From: Microbacterium hibisci | GTDB taxonomy: Bacteria > Actinomycetota > Actinomycetes > Actinomycetales > Microbacteriaceae | NCBI RefSeq assembly: GCF_015278255.1 | Contig: NZ_JADIJC010000001.1 | Coordinates: forward strand, 62,001 to 126,000 | Length of the DNA stretch: 64,000 nt | Reading direction: 5' to 3' | In this document: positions 8,498 through 18,855 of the stretch, one piece after another | Layout: every line of letters starts with the position of its first letter | Numbering within the stretch: position 1 is the stretch's first letter | The notes under the pieces: model-generated | Seen by the model: only the letters and a program-made list of their open reading frames with translations | Told to the model about the DNA's origin: nothing | The model's database searches: none | Position numbers and translations under genes: made by a program

Positions 8498-9970
8498 ATG
8501 GGGAACACGCGCGCTGAGGCCGCATATCTGCGAGCGCTCGCCGCGTTCAAGACGCCGACCCTCGACCTGCTGCACGGTCGCCACGCGCCGTTCGTCGTCG
8601 CCGCGCTCTCGGTGGTCTTCACCGTCGATCGCCCCACCGTCGCCGTCTCCGACGCGCACGCCGAGATCTCCGAGATCCTCGATGAGCTGCGCGCAGCCGG
8701 CTACGACGAGGACGACCGCGTGCTGCCCTCGGGCACCGCGCGCGAGATCTGCCGGTATTGGGTGCGCGTGGGCTGGCTGGCGCCGCAGATCGACGGCGAC
8801 GTCGAGGTGTACCGCCTCACCGCGCACGCCGTGAGCGCACTCGAGATCACGGGCCGCACCGGAGGCGGACGCACGCGCGTGTCCAATTCGCGCGTGCGGA
8901 CGCTCCTCGAGGCCGTCGAGCGACTGGCGGCCGATTCCGAGACCGACCCGCAGGCGCGTATCGCCCGGCTCACCGCGGAGCGCGACGCGCTGGACGCCGA
9001 GATTCTTCGGATTCAGGCCGACGGCACCGCGCCCGTCGACGACGAGCAGCTGCTCGAAGCGGCCGAGAACGTGCTCCACCTGGCGCGCGAGCTGCCGGCC
9101 GATTTCGCGCGCGTGGCCGAGTCCATCAAGGCCATGCAGCGCGACGTCGTCGCCGACCTGCGTCGTGACGTCCGGCCCACCGGCGAGGTGCTCCGCGAGT
9201 ACCTGGAGCGTGGCCAGCACGTCATGCAGTCGACCCCCGAGGGTCGCGCGTTCGCGGGTGCGCTGCGCCTGCTCGGCGACCCCGAGCGCATCGACGATCT
9301 CGCCGAGCAGCTGCACACGGTGCTGGCGCAGCCTTTCACGCGCCTGATGCACGCCGAGCAGCGCGCCGAGCTCGACGCCATCGGCCGCCGGGTCGAGCTC
9401 GGCGTGCTGGAGGTGCTGACGGCTCAGCGCCGCGCATCGCACGTGATCACCGGCCAGGTGCGCACGCACGACCCGGTGCGCGACCGGCAGGTCGACGACC
9501 TGCTGCGCGACGTCATGGCGGGCCTGCAGGCGTGGACCGCCAGCTCGTCGTCCGACGCGCCGGTCGAGCCGGTGCGCAGCCTGCCGATGGCGGGCGTCGG
9601 CCACCTGCGGCAGTCGGTGAGCGACATCCGGCCGCCCGGCATGCCCGCTGCGCTGGACGGCACGGTCGACGACGCGGAGTTCGTGGATGCCGACACCCGC
9701 GCGTGGGGCGGACCACGGTACGTCGAGCTCGAGGCCTATGTCGCCGGGCTCGGCGGCGAGTTCGACCTCGCCGCGGCGTTCGAGGGCACCGACGACGAGA
9801 CGCGCCGCCCCGTGGACCTGCTGGGCCTGCTCGAGATCGCCCACCGCAACGGCATGAGCGAGGGCGACACCGTGTCGGTCGTCGAAGCCCTCCGCCCGGA
9901 CGGCACAACCCGGCGTTTCGCGTTCGGCGCCGTGACCGCCCGCACCTCGAGAGGGAGCGATGATGACTGA
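8498..9970 (+). CDS. jetA: Wadjet JetA / MksF-like kleisin (DUF3375)
   Basis: 490 residues, the length and composition of DUF3375 proteins: an N-terminal winged-helix-like region ([20 protein letters not shown]...), a long helical middle (about residues 125-330, rich in Glu, Arg and Ala) and a C-terminal wHTH-like part ([19 protein letters not shown]). JetA is the kleisin of the Wadjet SMC-like complex, which recognises and helps destroy plasmids, and corresponds to MksF/MukF of bacterial condensins. The ATG at 8498 is preferred over a TTG at 8474 because of the leaderless promoter. It overlaps jetB by 11 bases. Confidence 0.88.
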   Translation: MGNTRAEAAYLRALAAFKTPTLDLLHGRHAPFVVAALSVVFTVDRPTVAVSDAHAEISEILDELRAAGYDEDDRVLPSGTAREICRYWVRVGWLAPQIDGDVEVYRLTAHAVSALEITGRTGGGRTRVSNSRVRTLLEAVERLAADSETDPQARIARLTAERDALDAEILRIQADGTAPVDDEQLLEAAENVLHLARELPADFARVAESIKAMQRDVVADLRRDVRPTGEVLREYLERGQHVMQSTPEGRAFAGALRLLGDPERIDDLAEQLHTVLAQPFTRLMHAEQRAELDAIGRRVELGVLEVLTAQRRASHVITGQVRTHDPVRDRQVDDLLRDVMAGLQAWTASSSSDAPVEPVRSLPMAGVGHLRQSVSDIRPPGMPAALDGTVDDAEFVDADTRAWGGPRYVELEAYVAGLGGEFDLAAAFEGTDDETRRPVDLLGLLEIAHRNGMSEGDTVSVVEALRPDGTTRRFAFGAVTARTSRGSDDD

Positions 9971-10793
9971 CAGGGCCGAAGACACCGCCTCCGAGACGGA
10001 GGGGGATGCCGCAGCCGAGGCCCCCGGCATCCCTCCCTTCATCGACCCCGTGTCGATGGAGGACGACCCCGATGAACTGTTCCCCGGCGACCGCGGCGTG
10101 CTCGACGCCGACGTGCGCCGCGTGCTGGTGCATCTGCTGCAGCGCCGCTTCGTGCAGGCCGACCGGCACCGCGAGACCTGGAAGCTGCTGCTCGACAACC
10201 AGCAGCTGATCGAGTCGCGCCTGAACGACCTGTTCGTGCGGCTCGTGGTCGACCACGACCGCGGCGTCGCCTACAAGCAGCAGGTGCGGTCGGACGAGTT
10301 CGACGTGCCGATCCTCTTGCGCGACTCGCCGTACTCGCGCGCCGAGACGCTGGTGCTCGTGCACCTGCGGACCGTGTACCAGCGTGAGTCGGCGGTCGGC
10401 GAGTCGTCGGCGCGCGTCGACATCGAGGACGTCGAGCAGACCGTGCTGAGCTACTTCGCGGAATCCGACGGCGACACCGCGCGCCGGCAGCGCGCGATCC
10501 GCAAGGCGATGGAGCGCCTCGACCGCGACGGCATCGTCGACGAGGAGTCCGTGGGTCGGTTCCGCATCAGCCCACTGGTTGAGATCGTGCTGAGCGCCGA
10601 GAAGCTGCGTGAGCTGCGCGACTGGCTGCGGCGGCAGGAGGCGCTTCCGGAACTGGAGGACGCCGACATCGACGCGGACGTCGACACCGAGCGCGACGCG
10701 GACGTCGACACCGAGCGCGACGCGGACGTCGACACCGAGCCCGACGCGGACGTCGAGCGCACGGAGCCGCAACTCGAGGAGTCTGTCCTGTGA
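9960..10793 (+). CDS. jetB: Wadjet JetB / MksE-like protein (DUF4194)
   Basis: 277 residues. The core (about 40-225) matches DUF4194: [37 protein letters not shown] and a C-terminal winged helix ([20 protein letters not shown]). JetB is the KITE subunit that bridges kleisin and SMC heads. The C-terminus carries an acidic eight-residue tandem repeat (DADVDTER) encoded by 24-bp DNA repeats. A GAGAGGGA ribosome site precedes ATG 9960; ATG 9963 is equally usable. The stop overlaps the jetC start (GTGA), so the three genes form one coupled operon. Confidence 0.87.
   Translation: MMTDRAEDTASETEGDAAAEAPGIPPFIDPVSMEDDPDELFPGDRGVLDADVRRVLVHLLQRRFVQADRHRETWKLLLDNQQLIESRLNDLFVRLVVDHDRGVAYKQQVRSDEFDVPILLRDSPYSRAETLVLVHLRTVYQRESAVGESSARVDIEDVEQTVLSYFAESDGDTARRQRAIRKAMERLDRDGIVDEESVGRFRISPLVEIVLSAEKLRELRDWLRRQEALPELEDADIDADVDTERDADVDTERDADVDTEPDADVERTEPQLEESVL
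10671..10760 (+). repeat. 24-bp in-frame tandem repeat in the 3' end of jetB
   Basis: About 3.75 copies of a 24-bp unit start at 10671, 10695, 10719 and 10743, each beginning GACGCGGACGTCGA. The copies are nearly identical at the DNA level, so copy number may vary among strains. They encode an acidic, probably disordered tail. Confidence 0.9.
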
Positions 10794-13700
10794 CGATGAT
10801 CGACACGCTGTTCGGGCTCATCCCGGCGGCATCCCGGGGTCAGCAGTGGCTGGCCGAAGACCTGCAGCTCGTGAACTGGGGCGGCTACGACGGGGCGCAC
10901 CGCGTGCGGTTCTCGCCGACGGCGACGCTCCTGTGCGGCGGGTCGGGATCGGGCAAGTCCACGCTGATGGACGCCTACATCGCCCTCATGATGCCGCACA
11001 CGACGCCCTTCAACGGCGCCTCGAACGGGGGAGTGACCGGGCGCCCGCGCGGCGACGAGCAGCGGAACATCCTCTCGTACGGCCGTGGCAAGCTCGACGA
11101 GTCGCGCACCGAGGACGGCACGAAGATGCGGGTGCTGCGGGGCGACGGCGTCGACACGTGGACGGCCGTCGCGATGACCTGGCTCGACCACGACGGTTCG
11201 CGGTTCACCGCGGTGCGGGCGTGGTACATCCCGGCCGGTGCACGTGTGCTCGAAGACACCGTGCGCGTGCGGGCGACCGCCGACGCCGCGTTCGATCTCA
11301 GCTCACTGGAGCGCGCCGTGCCGCAGCGCTTCACCGACACGGCACTGCGGTCGGTGGGTCTCGACCCCCACGGTACCGACCGCGAGTTCTCGGCGCGTCT
11401 GCACGCGGTGCTCGGCATCGGCGCGGCCGGCGCCGGCTCGAAGGCGATGAGCCTGCTGGCACGCATCCAGGCCGGCCAGCAGATCACGACGGTCGACGAC
11501 CTGTACAAGCGCCTCGTGCTCGAAGAGCCCGAGACGATGGCCACCGCCGACGCGGTCGTGGCGCACTTCGACGAGCTCGAGGGCACGCGCACCCGCATGC
11601 TGACGGCACGCCAGCAGGTGAGCACGCTCGAGCCGCTGCGCGACCTGCGCGAGAAGATCGCCACGGCCGCCGAGCGGGTGCGGCTGATCGACGAGATCGG
11701 CGACTTCTCGGACGCACGCTCGCTCGCGAGCCTGTGGCGCGCGAACCGGCGGCTCGAGCTGCTGCGTGAGGTCGAGGGCGAACTGCGCGACAGCAAGCGC
11801 ACCGCCGACGTCGCGCTGCGCGAGAAGCGCGCGCTCGCCGATGCGGCGGAGGCCGAGCGCGAGGGCTTGTCCGACGTGCTGCGGCAGTCCGGCGGCGATC
11901 GCCTCGAGACCGCGCAGCGCGAGCTGCGCGAGGTGGAGCGGCGCCTGTCGATCGTCCAGGTGAACCGCATCCGCTTCGACGAGGACCTGCGCGCTCTGGA
12001 TGAGACCGTGTCGGCGCGAGCGCAGTTCGACGCGCTCGTCGCGAGGGCGCGGACAGGGCTGGCGGATGCCGATGCCAAGCGCAGCGCGCGCAACGCGTTC
12101 TCGGACGCCGCGCTGGAGGTCAAGGCGGCGGAGGCCGAGGTCGCCGAGCTCGAGGCCGAACTCCGCCGGGCCGCCGGTCGGCGCGACAACATCCCGCGAG
12201 CGCTCCACGAGTCTCGCGAGCGGCTCGCCCGGGCGGCGGGCCTGGACCCCGAAGACCTGCCGTTCGTGGGCGAGCTCGTCGAGGTGCGCACCGAGTTCGA
12301 ACCGTGGCGCGAGGCGTTCAACCTCGCGCTGGGCGGCTTCGCCACGACGCTGCTGATCGATGTCGCCCACCTTCCCGCGTTCCGCGCCGCGATCGACGCG
12401 GTGCGCACGCCGGCGCGCCTGCGCTACGAGGGCGTGCACACCGGACTCGATGCGAACGCCCGGCGCGACGCCGACACGCTGCCGGGACGCCTGGACTACC
12501 AGGCCGGTCCGTTCACGGGCTGGCTGCAGGAGCGCCTCGACGACCGCTTCGGCTTCGTCTGCGTCGATGCGCCGCGCGAGCTGTCGAAGCATCGCCGGGC
12601 GCTCACGATCACCGGCCAGATGTCGGACGGCAATCGCGGCGCGCATGGCGGCCACGGCCACGACAACGTGCTCGGCTTCTCGAACGAGCGCCGCCTGCAC
12701 GTGCTCGCCGGCCGGCTCGAGACCGCGCGCGCTCGTGTCGAGCGGGCGACCGAGGCGGCGAAGACGGCCGAAGAGGCACTGGATGCCGTCGACGCACGCC
12801 TCGCCGTGTACTCGAAGATCGGCGACCTGACGTGGGATCTGCTCGACCTCGACGCGGTCATGGCGGAGCGCGACCGCTGGATGGCGGTGCAGGCCGACGT
12901 GACGGCATCCAATCCCGAGATCGCGCGCTTGCAGGGACAGATCGCCGCCGCGAAGGGCAAGGCGGCGAGTCTGCGCGAAGAGATCGGGCGCACCGAGTCG
13001 GAGCGTGAGCGGATCGAGGCGCGCTGGGGCGAGGTCACCGACGACGTCGACGCGACGCAGTCGATCATCGACGCCGCAGAGGACGACGACCGCGAGCTCG
13101 ACGACGACCAGCGCGGGTTCCTCGATGCGCGGTTCACGCTGCGCGAGACCGCGGCCGCCGCGAGCCCGTCGGTGGTGCTCACCCGGTTCGACGCGGCGCT
13201 CGCGTCAGCCGCGCAGCGCCTCGACGAAGAGCGGTCGTCGGCCGTCACCGCACACGTCGAGCAGCGCGAGGCCGTTCGCCGCATCATGACGGGGTTCCTC
13301 GAGCGCTGGCCGAATCCGAACCTGCTGGCGGATCCCGACTCCTCGCTGGACGAGTTCGAGGGCATCCTCGAGGCGCTGCAGACCAGCGGGCTGCACGAGC
13401 TCGAGGCGGATTGGCGCGACAGCCTGCTGAAGCTGTCCGGAAACGACCTCACGAACCTCGACGCGACGCTGAGCCGTTCGCTGCGCGAGATCCGCGACCG
13501 CATCGAGCCGATCAACGAGATCATGCAGGACCTGCCGTTCTACGTCGACGATCACCGTCTGCAGATCACGACGCGCGAGAACCAGTCCGAGCCGCGCAAG
13601 CGATTCCGGCGCGAGTTGCGCGAGGTGCGCGGACTCATCGACGCGGCCGCGTCGGATGAGGATCGCGAGCACGTGTATCGCCGCATGACGCGCCTGATCG

Positions 13701-14149
13701 GCCGCATGCGCCGCTCCGCGCCCGACTTCGGCGACCTTGTCGACGTCCGCAACCACGTGCGGGTCAGCGCCGAGCGCATCGATGCGACGACGAAGGAGCA
13801 CGTGGCCCTCTACGACCACATCGGCGAGAAGTCGGGCGGAGAGTCGCAGGAGCTCATCGCGTTCATCGTGGGCGCGGCGCTGAGATACCAGCTGGGGGAT
13901 GCCGGTGCCGAGCGTCCGCGCTACGCGCCGGTGTTCATGGACGAGGCGCTCATCAAGGCCGACGCGCACTTCACCAAGCGCGCGATCGGCGCGTGGCGCG
14001 GACTCGGCTTCCAGCTGGTGATCGGCGCGCCGAACGACAAGTACAGCGCGATCGAGCCGCACGTCGATGTCGAGTACGACATCCTCAAAGACACCCGCGG
14101 CCGCTCCTGGGCGAAGCTCAAGGTCGGCCTGCCCGAGCAGCCCGCGTAG
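10790..14149 (+). CDS. jetC: Wadjet JetC / MksB-like SMC ATPase
   Basis: 1,119 residues. Walker A is GGSGSGKS at about residues 50-57, the ABC signature SGGESQE at about 1015, and Walker B (APVFMDEA) at about 1045-1052, separated by long coiled-coil stretches with a central hinge around 470-640. This split head plus coiled coil is the MukB/MksB/JetC architecture, a DNA loop extruder. GTG 10790 overlaps the jetB stop by four bases; ATG 10796 is an alternative. In complete Wadjet operons jetD (topoisomerase VI-like nuclease) usually follows; here only 53 bases and then a convergent unrelated gene follow. Confidence 0.9.
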   Translation: MTMIDTLFGLIPAASRGQQWLAEDLQLVNWGGYDGAHRVRFSPTATLLCGGSGSGKSTLMDAYIALMMPHTTPFNGASNGGVTGRPRGDEQRNILSYGRGKLDESRTEDGTKMRVLRGDGVDTWTAVAMTWLDHDGSRFTAVRAWYIPAGARVLEDTVRVRATADAAFDLSSLERAVPQRFTDTALRSVGLDPHGTDREFSARLHAVLGIGAAGAGSKAMSLLARIQAGQQITTVDDLYKRLVLEEPETMATADAVVAHFDELEGTRTRMLTARQQVSTLEPLRDLREKIATAAERVRLIDEIGDFSDARSLASLWRANRRLELLREVEGELRDSKRTADVALREKRALADAAEAEREGLSDVLRQSGGDRLETAQRELREVERRLSIVQVNRIRFDEDLRALDETVSARAQFDALVARARTGLADADAKRSARNAFSDAALEVKAAEAEVAELEAELRRAAGRRDNIPRALHESRERLARAAGLDPEDLPFVGELVEVRTEFEPWREAFNLALGGFATTLLIDVAHLPAFRAAIDAVRTPARLRYEGVHTGLDANARRDADTLPGRLDYQAGPFTGWLQERLDDRFGFVCVDAPRELSKHRRALTITGQMSDGNRGAHGGHGHDNVLGFSNERRLHVLAGRLETARARVERATEAAKTAEEALDAVDARLAVYSKIGDLTWDLLDLDAVMAERDRWMAVQADVTASNPEIARLQGQIAAAKGKAASLREEIGRTESERERIEARWGEVTDDVDATQSIIDAAEDDDRELDDDQRGFLDARFTLRETAAAASPSVVLTRFDAALASAAQRLDEERSSAVTAHVEQREAVRRIMTGFLERWPNPNLLADPDSSLDEFEGILEALQTSGLHELEADWRDSLLKLSGNDLTNLDATLSRSLREIRDRIEPINEIMQDLPFYVDDHRLQITTRENQSEPRKRFRRELREVRGLIDAAASDEDREHVYRRMTRLIGRMRRSAPDFGDLVDVRNHVRVSAERIDATTKEHVALYDHIGEKSGGESQELIAFIVGAALRYQLGDAGAERPRYAPVFMDEALIKADAHFTKRAIGAWRGLGFQLVIGAPNDKYSAIEPHVDVEYDILKDTRGRSWAKLKVGLPEQPA

Positions 14150-14202
14150 CCGGCTCAGCGGTTCAGCGGCTCAGCGGCGGCGGCGCTGTCGGTGCCGGCG
14201 GC

Positions 14203-15531
14203 TCAGCGGCTCAGCCAGACGCCCTCGATGGGGATCTCGCGGCCCAGCACCCTCTCGGCGGCGCGGTGCCCCGAGAACATGGCGGCCGGCACCGTCGCGG
14301 GGTCGTCGGTCCAGGTGGCCTCCCCGGCGAGGTGGAGCACGCCGCCGACGGGCGTCGCGAGGTCATCGTGGTCGGCGGTGGTCGAGCCGACCGTCATGAA
14401 GGCGTACGAGCCGTGAGACCACGGGTCGTCCTGCCAGTCGGTGACGTGCACCGACGTCGGCTTCTCGACCCGATCGCCGTAGAGGCGACGCAGCTGCTCG
14501 AGGATCGACTCGACGATCTCGTCCTCGGTCCAGTCCCACGTCTCGACAGCGGCGGGGCCGGCTGCGAACGTCAGCAGCGTCGGGGTGTCGTGCAGCGCCG
14601 TCAGGTCGTACCACGAGTGCCACCATCTGGCCTCGGGGCCCTGCTGCCGGATCGCGTACACGCCGTCGTCCCAGAACTTCGTCGGGAACCGCAGGAAGAC
14701 CTTCTCGAACGCGTTCATCCTCAGGCGGCTCAGCGCTCCCGCGATCGGCTCGGGGAGCGCCGGCTCGATGACGAAGTCCTCCGACTGCAGCACACCGACG
14801 GGCACGGTCACGATCGCGTTGTCGGCGGAGAACACGCCGTGGTCCGTCGTGACGACGACGCCCTCCGACGACCACTGCACGCGCGAGACGACGTGGATGA
14901 GGCGGATGTCGAGCCCCTCGGCGAGCCGTCGCGGAAGGCGGTCGTAGCCGTCGGGGAACACCACCTCGTCCCCGTCGATGGAGTCGTCGTCGAGTCCGTG
15001 CGCCGCGAGCTCGTCGATCCACGCCCCGTACTGCTCCTCGGAGCGGTGCTCCAGGTATTCGCGCACGCGCTGCGTGCGCTCGTCGTCCCAGCCCTGAGCC
15101 GCGAGCGCCGCCTCGGTGACATCGCGATACGAGGCGTCGGGGGCGGATGCCGCGACCACGTCGATCAGCGCCGCGTCGACGGCGTGGATGTCGGCGATGT
15201 ACGCGCGGGTCGCGGCATCCGTCAATCGCGTCCCGTCGGGTCCGTAGTACGCGATCGGGCGGCTGTCGGACTGGTAGCCGCCGACCGTGAACTCGGCCAT
15301 GGGCATGCCGAAAGCCGCCGCCGCGGCGGCGACGGGTGAGTCGGTGATGCCGTGGATCCATGAGGCGCCGAGGTCGGTCGTCAGCCCGAAGCGGCGGTCG
15401 GTCGACACCCGACCGCCCACGCGGTCGCGCGCCTCGAGCACGATCACGTCGCGGCCCTCCTCGACGAGAAGATGCGCGGCGGTGAGACCCGCGACGCCCG
15501 CGCCGATCACGATCGTGTCGAAGTGGTCCAT
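14203..15531 (-). CDS. Flavin-containing monoamine/polyamine oxidase family protein
   Basis: 442 residues. The FAD Rossmann motif GAGVAG with VLEARDRVGGRV at residues 9-43 and the C-terminal FAD contact LHLAGEATW (about 409) frame a typical amine oxidase fold; GASWIHG is also a family hallmark. It would oxidise an amine to aldehyde, ammonia or amine, and hydrogen peroxide. No signal peptide is seen, so it acts in the cytoplasm. It converges on jetC with a 53-base gap. The upstream 108 bases are shared with the divergent lipoate ligase gene. Substrate is not predictable. Confidence 0.88.
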   Translation of the reverse strand: MDHFDTIVIGAGVAGLTAAHLLVEEGRDVIVLEARDRVGGRVSTDRRFGLTTDLGASWIHGITDSPVAAAAAAFGMPMAEFTVGGYQSDSRPIAYYGPDGTRLTDAATRAYIADIHAVDAALIDVVAASAPDASYRDVTEAALAAQGWDDERTQRVREYLEHRSEEQYGAWIDELAAHGLDDDSIDGDEVVFPDGYDRLPRRLAEGLDIRLIHVVSRVQWSSEGVVVTTDHGVFSADNAIVTVPVGVLQSEDFVIEPALPEPIAGALSRLRMNAFEKVFLRFPTKFWDDGVYAIRQQGPEARWWHSWYDLTALHDTPTLLTFAAGPAAVETWDWTEDEIVESILEQLRRLYGDRVEKPTSVHVTDWQDDPWSHGSYAFMTVGSTTADHDDLATPVGGVLHLAGEATWTDDPATVPAAMFSGHRAAERVLGREIPIEGVWLSR

Positions 15532-15639
15532 GGGTCCGCCTTCCGGTGCGGCGCTGCGCCGCGCCTTCCGACGCTACCGTTTCCGCGGCGTGGGTCGGCA
15601 TCGGCCGGCACCGCGGCGCGGTCATGAGAGTCTGGGCGC

Positions 15640-16344
15640 ATGACCTCGCCCGCCCCGCGCTCGGCGCACGGATCGACGCTCGTCATCCGTCAGGAGGAGC
15701 GGGCGGATGCCGCCACCGACCTCGAGCGGTCCGTCGAGCTCCTGCGCGCGGTTGCCGCGGGAACGATCACGCAGCCGCGGGTGGTCCGTGTGTACGCGCC
15801 GGTCGCGACCGTCGCGATGAGCCGGCGCGAGAGCCGCCTGCCGGGGTTCGCGAGCGCTCGGCGGTCGACTGTCGCCCGCGGGTTCACGCCGGTCATCCGT
15901 CCGACGGGCGGGCGGGCCGTCGGCTACGACGAGACGTGCATCGTCTTCGACGTCGTCGTGCGGGAGGCGGAGGGATCGATCGATCAAGCCCGCTTCTTCC
16001 GTGACATCGGCAACGCCCTCACCGGCGCGCTGCGCGGCCTCGGCGTCGACGCCCGGGTCGGGGACGTGCCTGGCGAGTACTGTCCGGGCGAGTTCAGCGT
16101 CAACGCCCGCGGCGCCGTCAAGCTCATCGGCACCTCGCAGCGGGCCGTGCGCGGAGCGAGGCTGCTGAGCGGGATGCTGCCGCTCGCGGGGGTGGAGCGC
16201 TTCACCGACGTGCTTCTCGCGGTGAACGAGGCGCTCGGTCTGGACTGGGACCCCGCGACGTTCGGCACTCTCGGTGTGGAGGCGGCCGACGTGCCGCGGG
16301 CGCTCGTCGAGGACGCGCTCGTCGACGCACTGGCTCGCGGTTAG
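15640..16344 (+). CDS. Lipoate-protein ligase A / octanoyltransferase family protein
   Basis: 234 residues of the biotin/lipoate ligase fold. RPTGGRAVGYDE (about residues 87-98) matches the lipoyl-AMP binding loop, and KLIGTSQRAVRGARLLSG (about 162-179) contains the catalytic lysine region. The family attaches lipoyl or octanoyl groups to E2 subunits; a lipoamide dehydrogenase is encoded later in the window but far away. No ribosome binding site is visible at the ATG, in line with leaderless expression. Ligase versus transferase cannot be decided. Confidence 0.82.
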   Translation: MTSPAPRSAHGSTLVIRQEERADAATDLERSVELLRAVAAGTITQPRVVRVYAPVATVAMSRRESRLPGFASARRSTVARGFTPVIRPTGGRAVGYDETCIVFDVVVREAEGSIDQARFFRDIGNALTGALRGLGVDARVGDVPGEYCPGEFSVNARGAVKLIGTSQRAVRGARLLSGMLPLAGVERFTDVLLAVNEALGLDWDPATFGTLGVEAADVPRALVEDALVDALARG

Positions 16345-16424
16345 CGCGGTCTGCGCGCGGCGGCAACCCCCTGCACAGCTCGTCGCCGGCGGCGCAGTGT
16401 GGAAGGACTGCAGAGGAGGACGCC

Positions 16425-16778
16425 ATGAGCGACTATGCACGCGACGCAGAACCCCTGGACCCCGACGTCACGACGACGGGGACGGATGCCGCACCCCACA
16501 CCGCGACCGCCGACCACGAGGTGATCCGGGCCTGGGCGGAGGACCGCCACGCCTCCCCGGCCACCGTCGAGGGCACGGAGCACGACGGCCGGGTCGGAGA
16601 GCTCCGCCTGGACTTCGACTTCGGGAACGACCTGGAGGAGCTGCGCACCATCACCTGGGACGAGTGGTTCGCCGCGTTCGATGAACGCGGACTCGAGTTC
16701 GTCTTCCAGGAGACCGACCGCGCGGACGGGTCACGGTCGAACGACTTCCGCCTGGAGACCCGCGGGGCGACGCGCTGA
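16425..16778 (+). CDS. Conserved hypothetical protein
   Basis: 117 residues, acidic and soluble. The C-terminal half (EELRTITWDEWFAAFDERGL-EFVFQ) looks folded, while the N-terminal 35 residues are low-complexity. Similar short proteins occur widely in Actinobacteria without a known role. A strong AGAGGAGG (16411-16418) lies before the ATG. It is followed 49 bases later by mug. Confidence 0.75.
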   Translation: MSDYARDAEPLDPDVTTTGTDAAPHTATADHEVIRAWAEDRHASPATVEGTEHDGRVGELRLDFDFGNDLEELRTITWDEWFAAFDERGLEFVFQETDRADGSRSNDFRLETRGATR

Positions 16779-16827
16779 TCGGAGCCCGCGGAGCGGCATC
16801 CGTGCCGGCGTGCGCGAGACTGAACGT

Positions 16828-17397
16828 ATGGGTTTCACGCGCGCCGAGCTGGAGTCGTTCCGCGGGCGCACGATCACCGACCTCATGCCCGAGCACCCGA
16901 AGCTGGTGCTCGTCGGCATCAACCCGGGGCTTTACACCGCCGCGACGGGCGTGCCGTTCGCGCATCCGGGCAATCGCTTCTACCCGGCCCTGGTCGCGGC
17001 GGGCATCATCCCGCGGCTTCCGCGCATCGACGACGACGGAATGGCGGAGGTCGACCGCCGCATGCTGACGGACGCCGGCGTGGGGATCTCGAGCATCGTA
17101 CGGCGGGCGACCGCGCGCGCGGACGAGCTGGACCGCGCCGAACTGCGCGACGGGGCGGATCGGCTGGAGCAGGATTCCGCGCGCTGGGGAGCCCGCGTGG
17201 TGGCGATCCTGGGCCTGACGGCGTACCGCCAGGGGTTCGGCCGTCCTCGCTCCCGCGCCGGACGCCAGCCCGAGCGGCTCGGTGGCGCGGAACTGTGGGT
17301 GGTTCCCAACCCGAGCGGATTGAACGCGCACGTCACCGTGGCGACGCTCGCCGATGCCTACGCTGAACCGGCGCGCGCGGCGGGAGTGATCCCGTGA
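16828..17397 (+). CDS. mug: G:T/U mismatch-specific DNA glycosylase
   Basis: 189 residues. Motif 1 GINPGLYT at about residues 30-37 and motif 3 NPSGLNAH at about 161 are diagnostic of the MUG/TDG branch of the uracil-DNA glycosylase superfamily; HPGNRFYPAL lies between them. The enzyme removes uracil or thymine opposite guanine, a repair task made important by the high GC content of this genome (inference). The ATG at 16828 starts exactly at the conserved region and lacks a Shine-Dalgarno. Its stop overlaps the next GTG by four bases. Confidence 0.92.
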   Translation: MGFTRAELESFRGRTITDLMPEHPKLVLVGINPGLYTAATGVPFAHPGNRFYPALVAAGIIPRLPRIDDDGMAEVDRRMLTDAGVGISSIVRRATARADELDRAELRDGADRLEQDSARWGARVVAILGLTAYRQGFGRPRSRAGRQPERLGGAELWVVPNPSGLNAHVTVATLADAYAEPARAAGVIP

Positions 17398-17837
17398 CCG
17401 CTGAGGCCGGCGAAGGGGCGAGTGCGGCGACGGCGCCAGCGCGAGGGCCTGGCCGTCGGCGGCGGCTGGTGGCCTCGCTCCTGCTGCTCGCGACGGTCGG
17501 CGCGGGTCTCCTCGTGCATGCGGTGCTTCCAGACTCCGCGGGGAGCGACATCGCGGGCGATGCGCTGTACGCCGTCGCGGCCTACCTCGCGGTGGTCATC
17601 CTCGCGCCGCGGATGGGGGCGCTTGCCGCAGGTGGCATCGCCGCGGCGTGGTGCGTGGCGGTCGAATTGTTCCAGCTCACCGGCCTGCCCCTCGCGTGGG
17701 GCGCGGCCTTCCCTCCGGCGATGCTCGTCCTCGGCACGGTGTTCGACCCGCGCGACCTCGTCGTCTACGTCGTGACGATCGCGCTCGCGGCAGCGGTCGA
17801 CGCGGCTCTCCGTCGGTCGGTGCTGAAGGCGGGCTGA
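17394..17837 (+). CDS. DUF2809 family membrane protein
   Basis: 147 residues with four hydrophobic segments after a basic N-terminus (GRRRRLVASLLLL). The pattern DALYAVAAYLAVVILAPR and AAAWCVAVELFQL followed by WGAAFPPAMLVLGT-VFDPRDLV is typical of DUF2809 proteins, whose function is unknown. It is coupled to mug through a GTGA overlap. Its stop codon is followed directly by the first copy of the REP-like repeat array. Confidence 0.82.
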   Translation: MTAEAGEGASAATAPARGPGRRRRLVASLLLLATVGAGLLVHAVLPDSAGSDIAGDALYAVAAYLAVVILAPRMGALAAGGIAAAWCVAVELFQLTGLPLAWGAAFPPAMLVLGTVFDPRDLVVYVVTIALAAAVDAALRRSVLKAG

Positions 17838-18855
17838 GGGCGTTTCGTCGCGCTTGTTCCTCGCTCGCTCAACGGCCGCCGCTCGTTGAGCCGGAGGGCG
17901 CTCTAGCGCCCGCAACGAAACGCCTCGGCGGTTGGGCCGGTGTTGCGGCCGGGCTGAGGGCGTTTCGTCTCGCTCGTTCCTCGCTCGCTCAACGGCCGGT
18001 GGGATGGGTCGGTTTCCGGCCGTTGAGCGGAGGGCGCTCTAGCGCCCGCAGACGAAACGCCTCGGCGGCGGCGGACGCCCGGGATCGATGGGGTGCGATC
18101 GGGGTCTGTGTTGCGGGCGGGCTGAGGGCGTTTCGTCTCGCTCGTTCCTCGCTCGCTCAACGGCCGGTGGGATGGGTCGGTTTCCGGTCGTTGAGCGGAG
18201 GGTGCCCCAGCGCCCGCAGACGAAACGCCTCGGCGGCGGCAGACGCCCGGGATCGATGGGGTGCGATCGGGGCCGGTGTTGCGGCCGGGCTGGGGGCGTT
18301 TCGTCTCGCTCGTTCCTCGCTCGCTCAACGGCCGGGGGGAGGGCTTGGTTGGCGGTCGTTGAGCGGAGGGCGCTCTAGCGCCCGCAGACGAAACGCATTG
18401 GCGATGCCGGACGCCTCGGGATTGACGGGGCTGCGATCGGGGGCCGGTGTTGCGGCCGGGCTGGGGGCGTTTCGTCTCGCTCGTTCCTCGCTCGCTCAAC
18501 GGCCGGTGGGAGGGGTTGGTTTCCGGTCGTTGAGCGGAGGGTGCCCCAGCGCCCGCAGACGAAACGCCTCGGCGATGCCGGACGCCTCGGGATTGACGGG
18601 GCTGCGATCGGGGCCGGTGTTGCGGCCGGGCTGGGGGCGTTTCGTCTCGCTCGTTCCTCGCTCGCTCAACGGCCGGGGCGAGGGGTCGGTTTCCGGCCGT
18701 TGAGCGGAGGGCGCTCTCGCGCCCGCAGACGAAACGCATCGGCGATGCCGGACGCCTCGGGATTGAGGGGGTTCGACCGGGGCCGATATTGCGGGCGGAC
18801 TGGCGCGTTTCGTCTCGCTCGGTTCTCGCTCGCTCAACGGCCGGGGGAGTCGGGG
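17838..18855. repeat. Array of alternating REP-like elements, about 169-bp higher-order tandem repeat
   Basis: Two element forms alternate. Form A begins GCGTTTCGTCTCGCTCG and ends CTCAACGGCCG (copies from about 17840, 17961, 18129, 18297, 18468, 18637, 18806). Form B runs CGTTGAGCGGAGG, an internal hairpin GGGCGCTCTAGCGCCC, then CAGACGAAACGC (from about 17884, 18021, 18188, 18357, 18528, 18698). The ends of A and B are reverse complements of each other. From 17961 the A-B pair plus spacer repeats every 168-171 bases. The array fills the space between two convergent genes and holds no gene; the frames that cross it are artefacts. Confidence 0.92.

Noticed and set aside
7943..10198. Long minus-strand reading frame containing MTGFEPATP
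   Set aside because: That peptide is the well-known false translation of the antisense of a tRNA 3' end, and the rest mirrors jetA in a GC-rich shadow frame.
14150..14202. Remnant of jetD
   Set aside because: The 53 bases are short GCGGCTCAG-like repeats with no recognisable protein similarity; it can only be called a possible scar.
17648..18703. Repetitive 351-residue protein across the REP array
   Set aside because: The frame is only open because the repeat unit lacks stops in that phase; it has no start signal and starts inside another gene.
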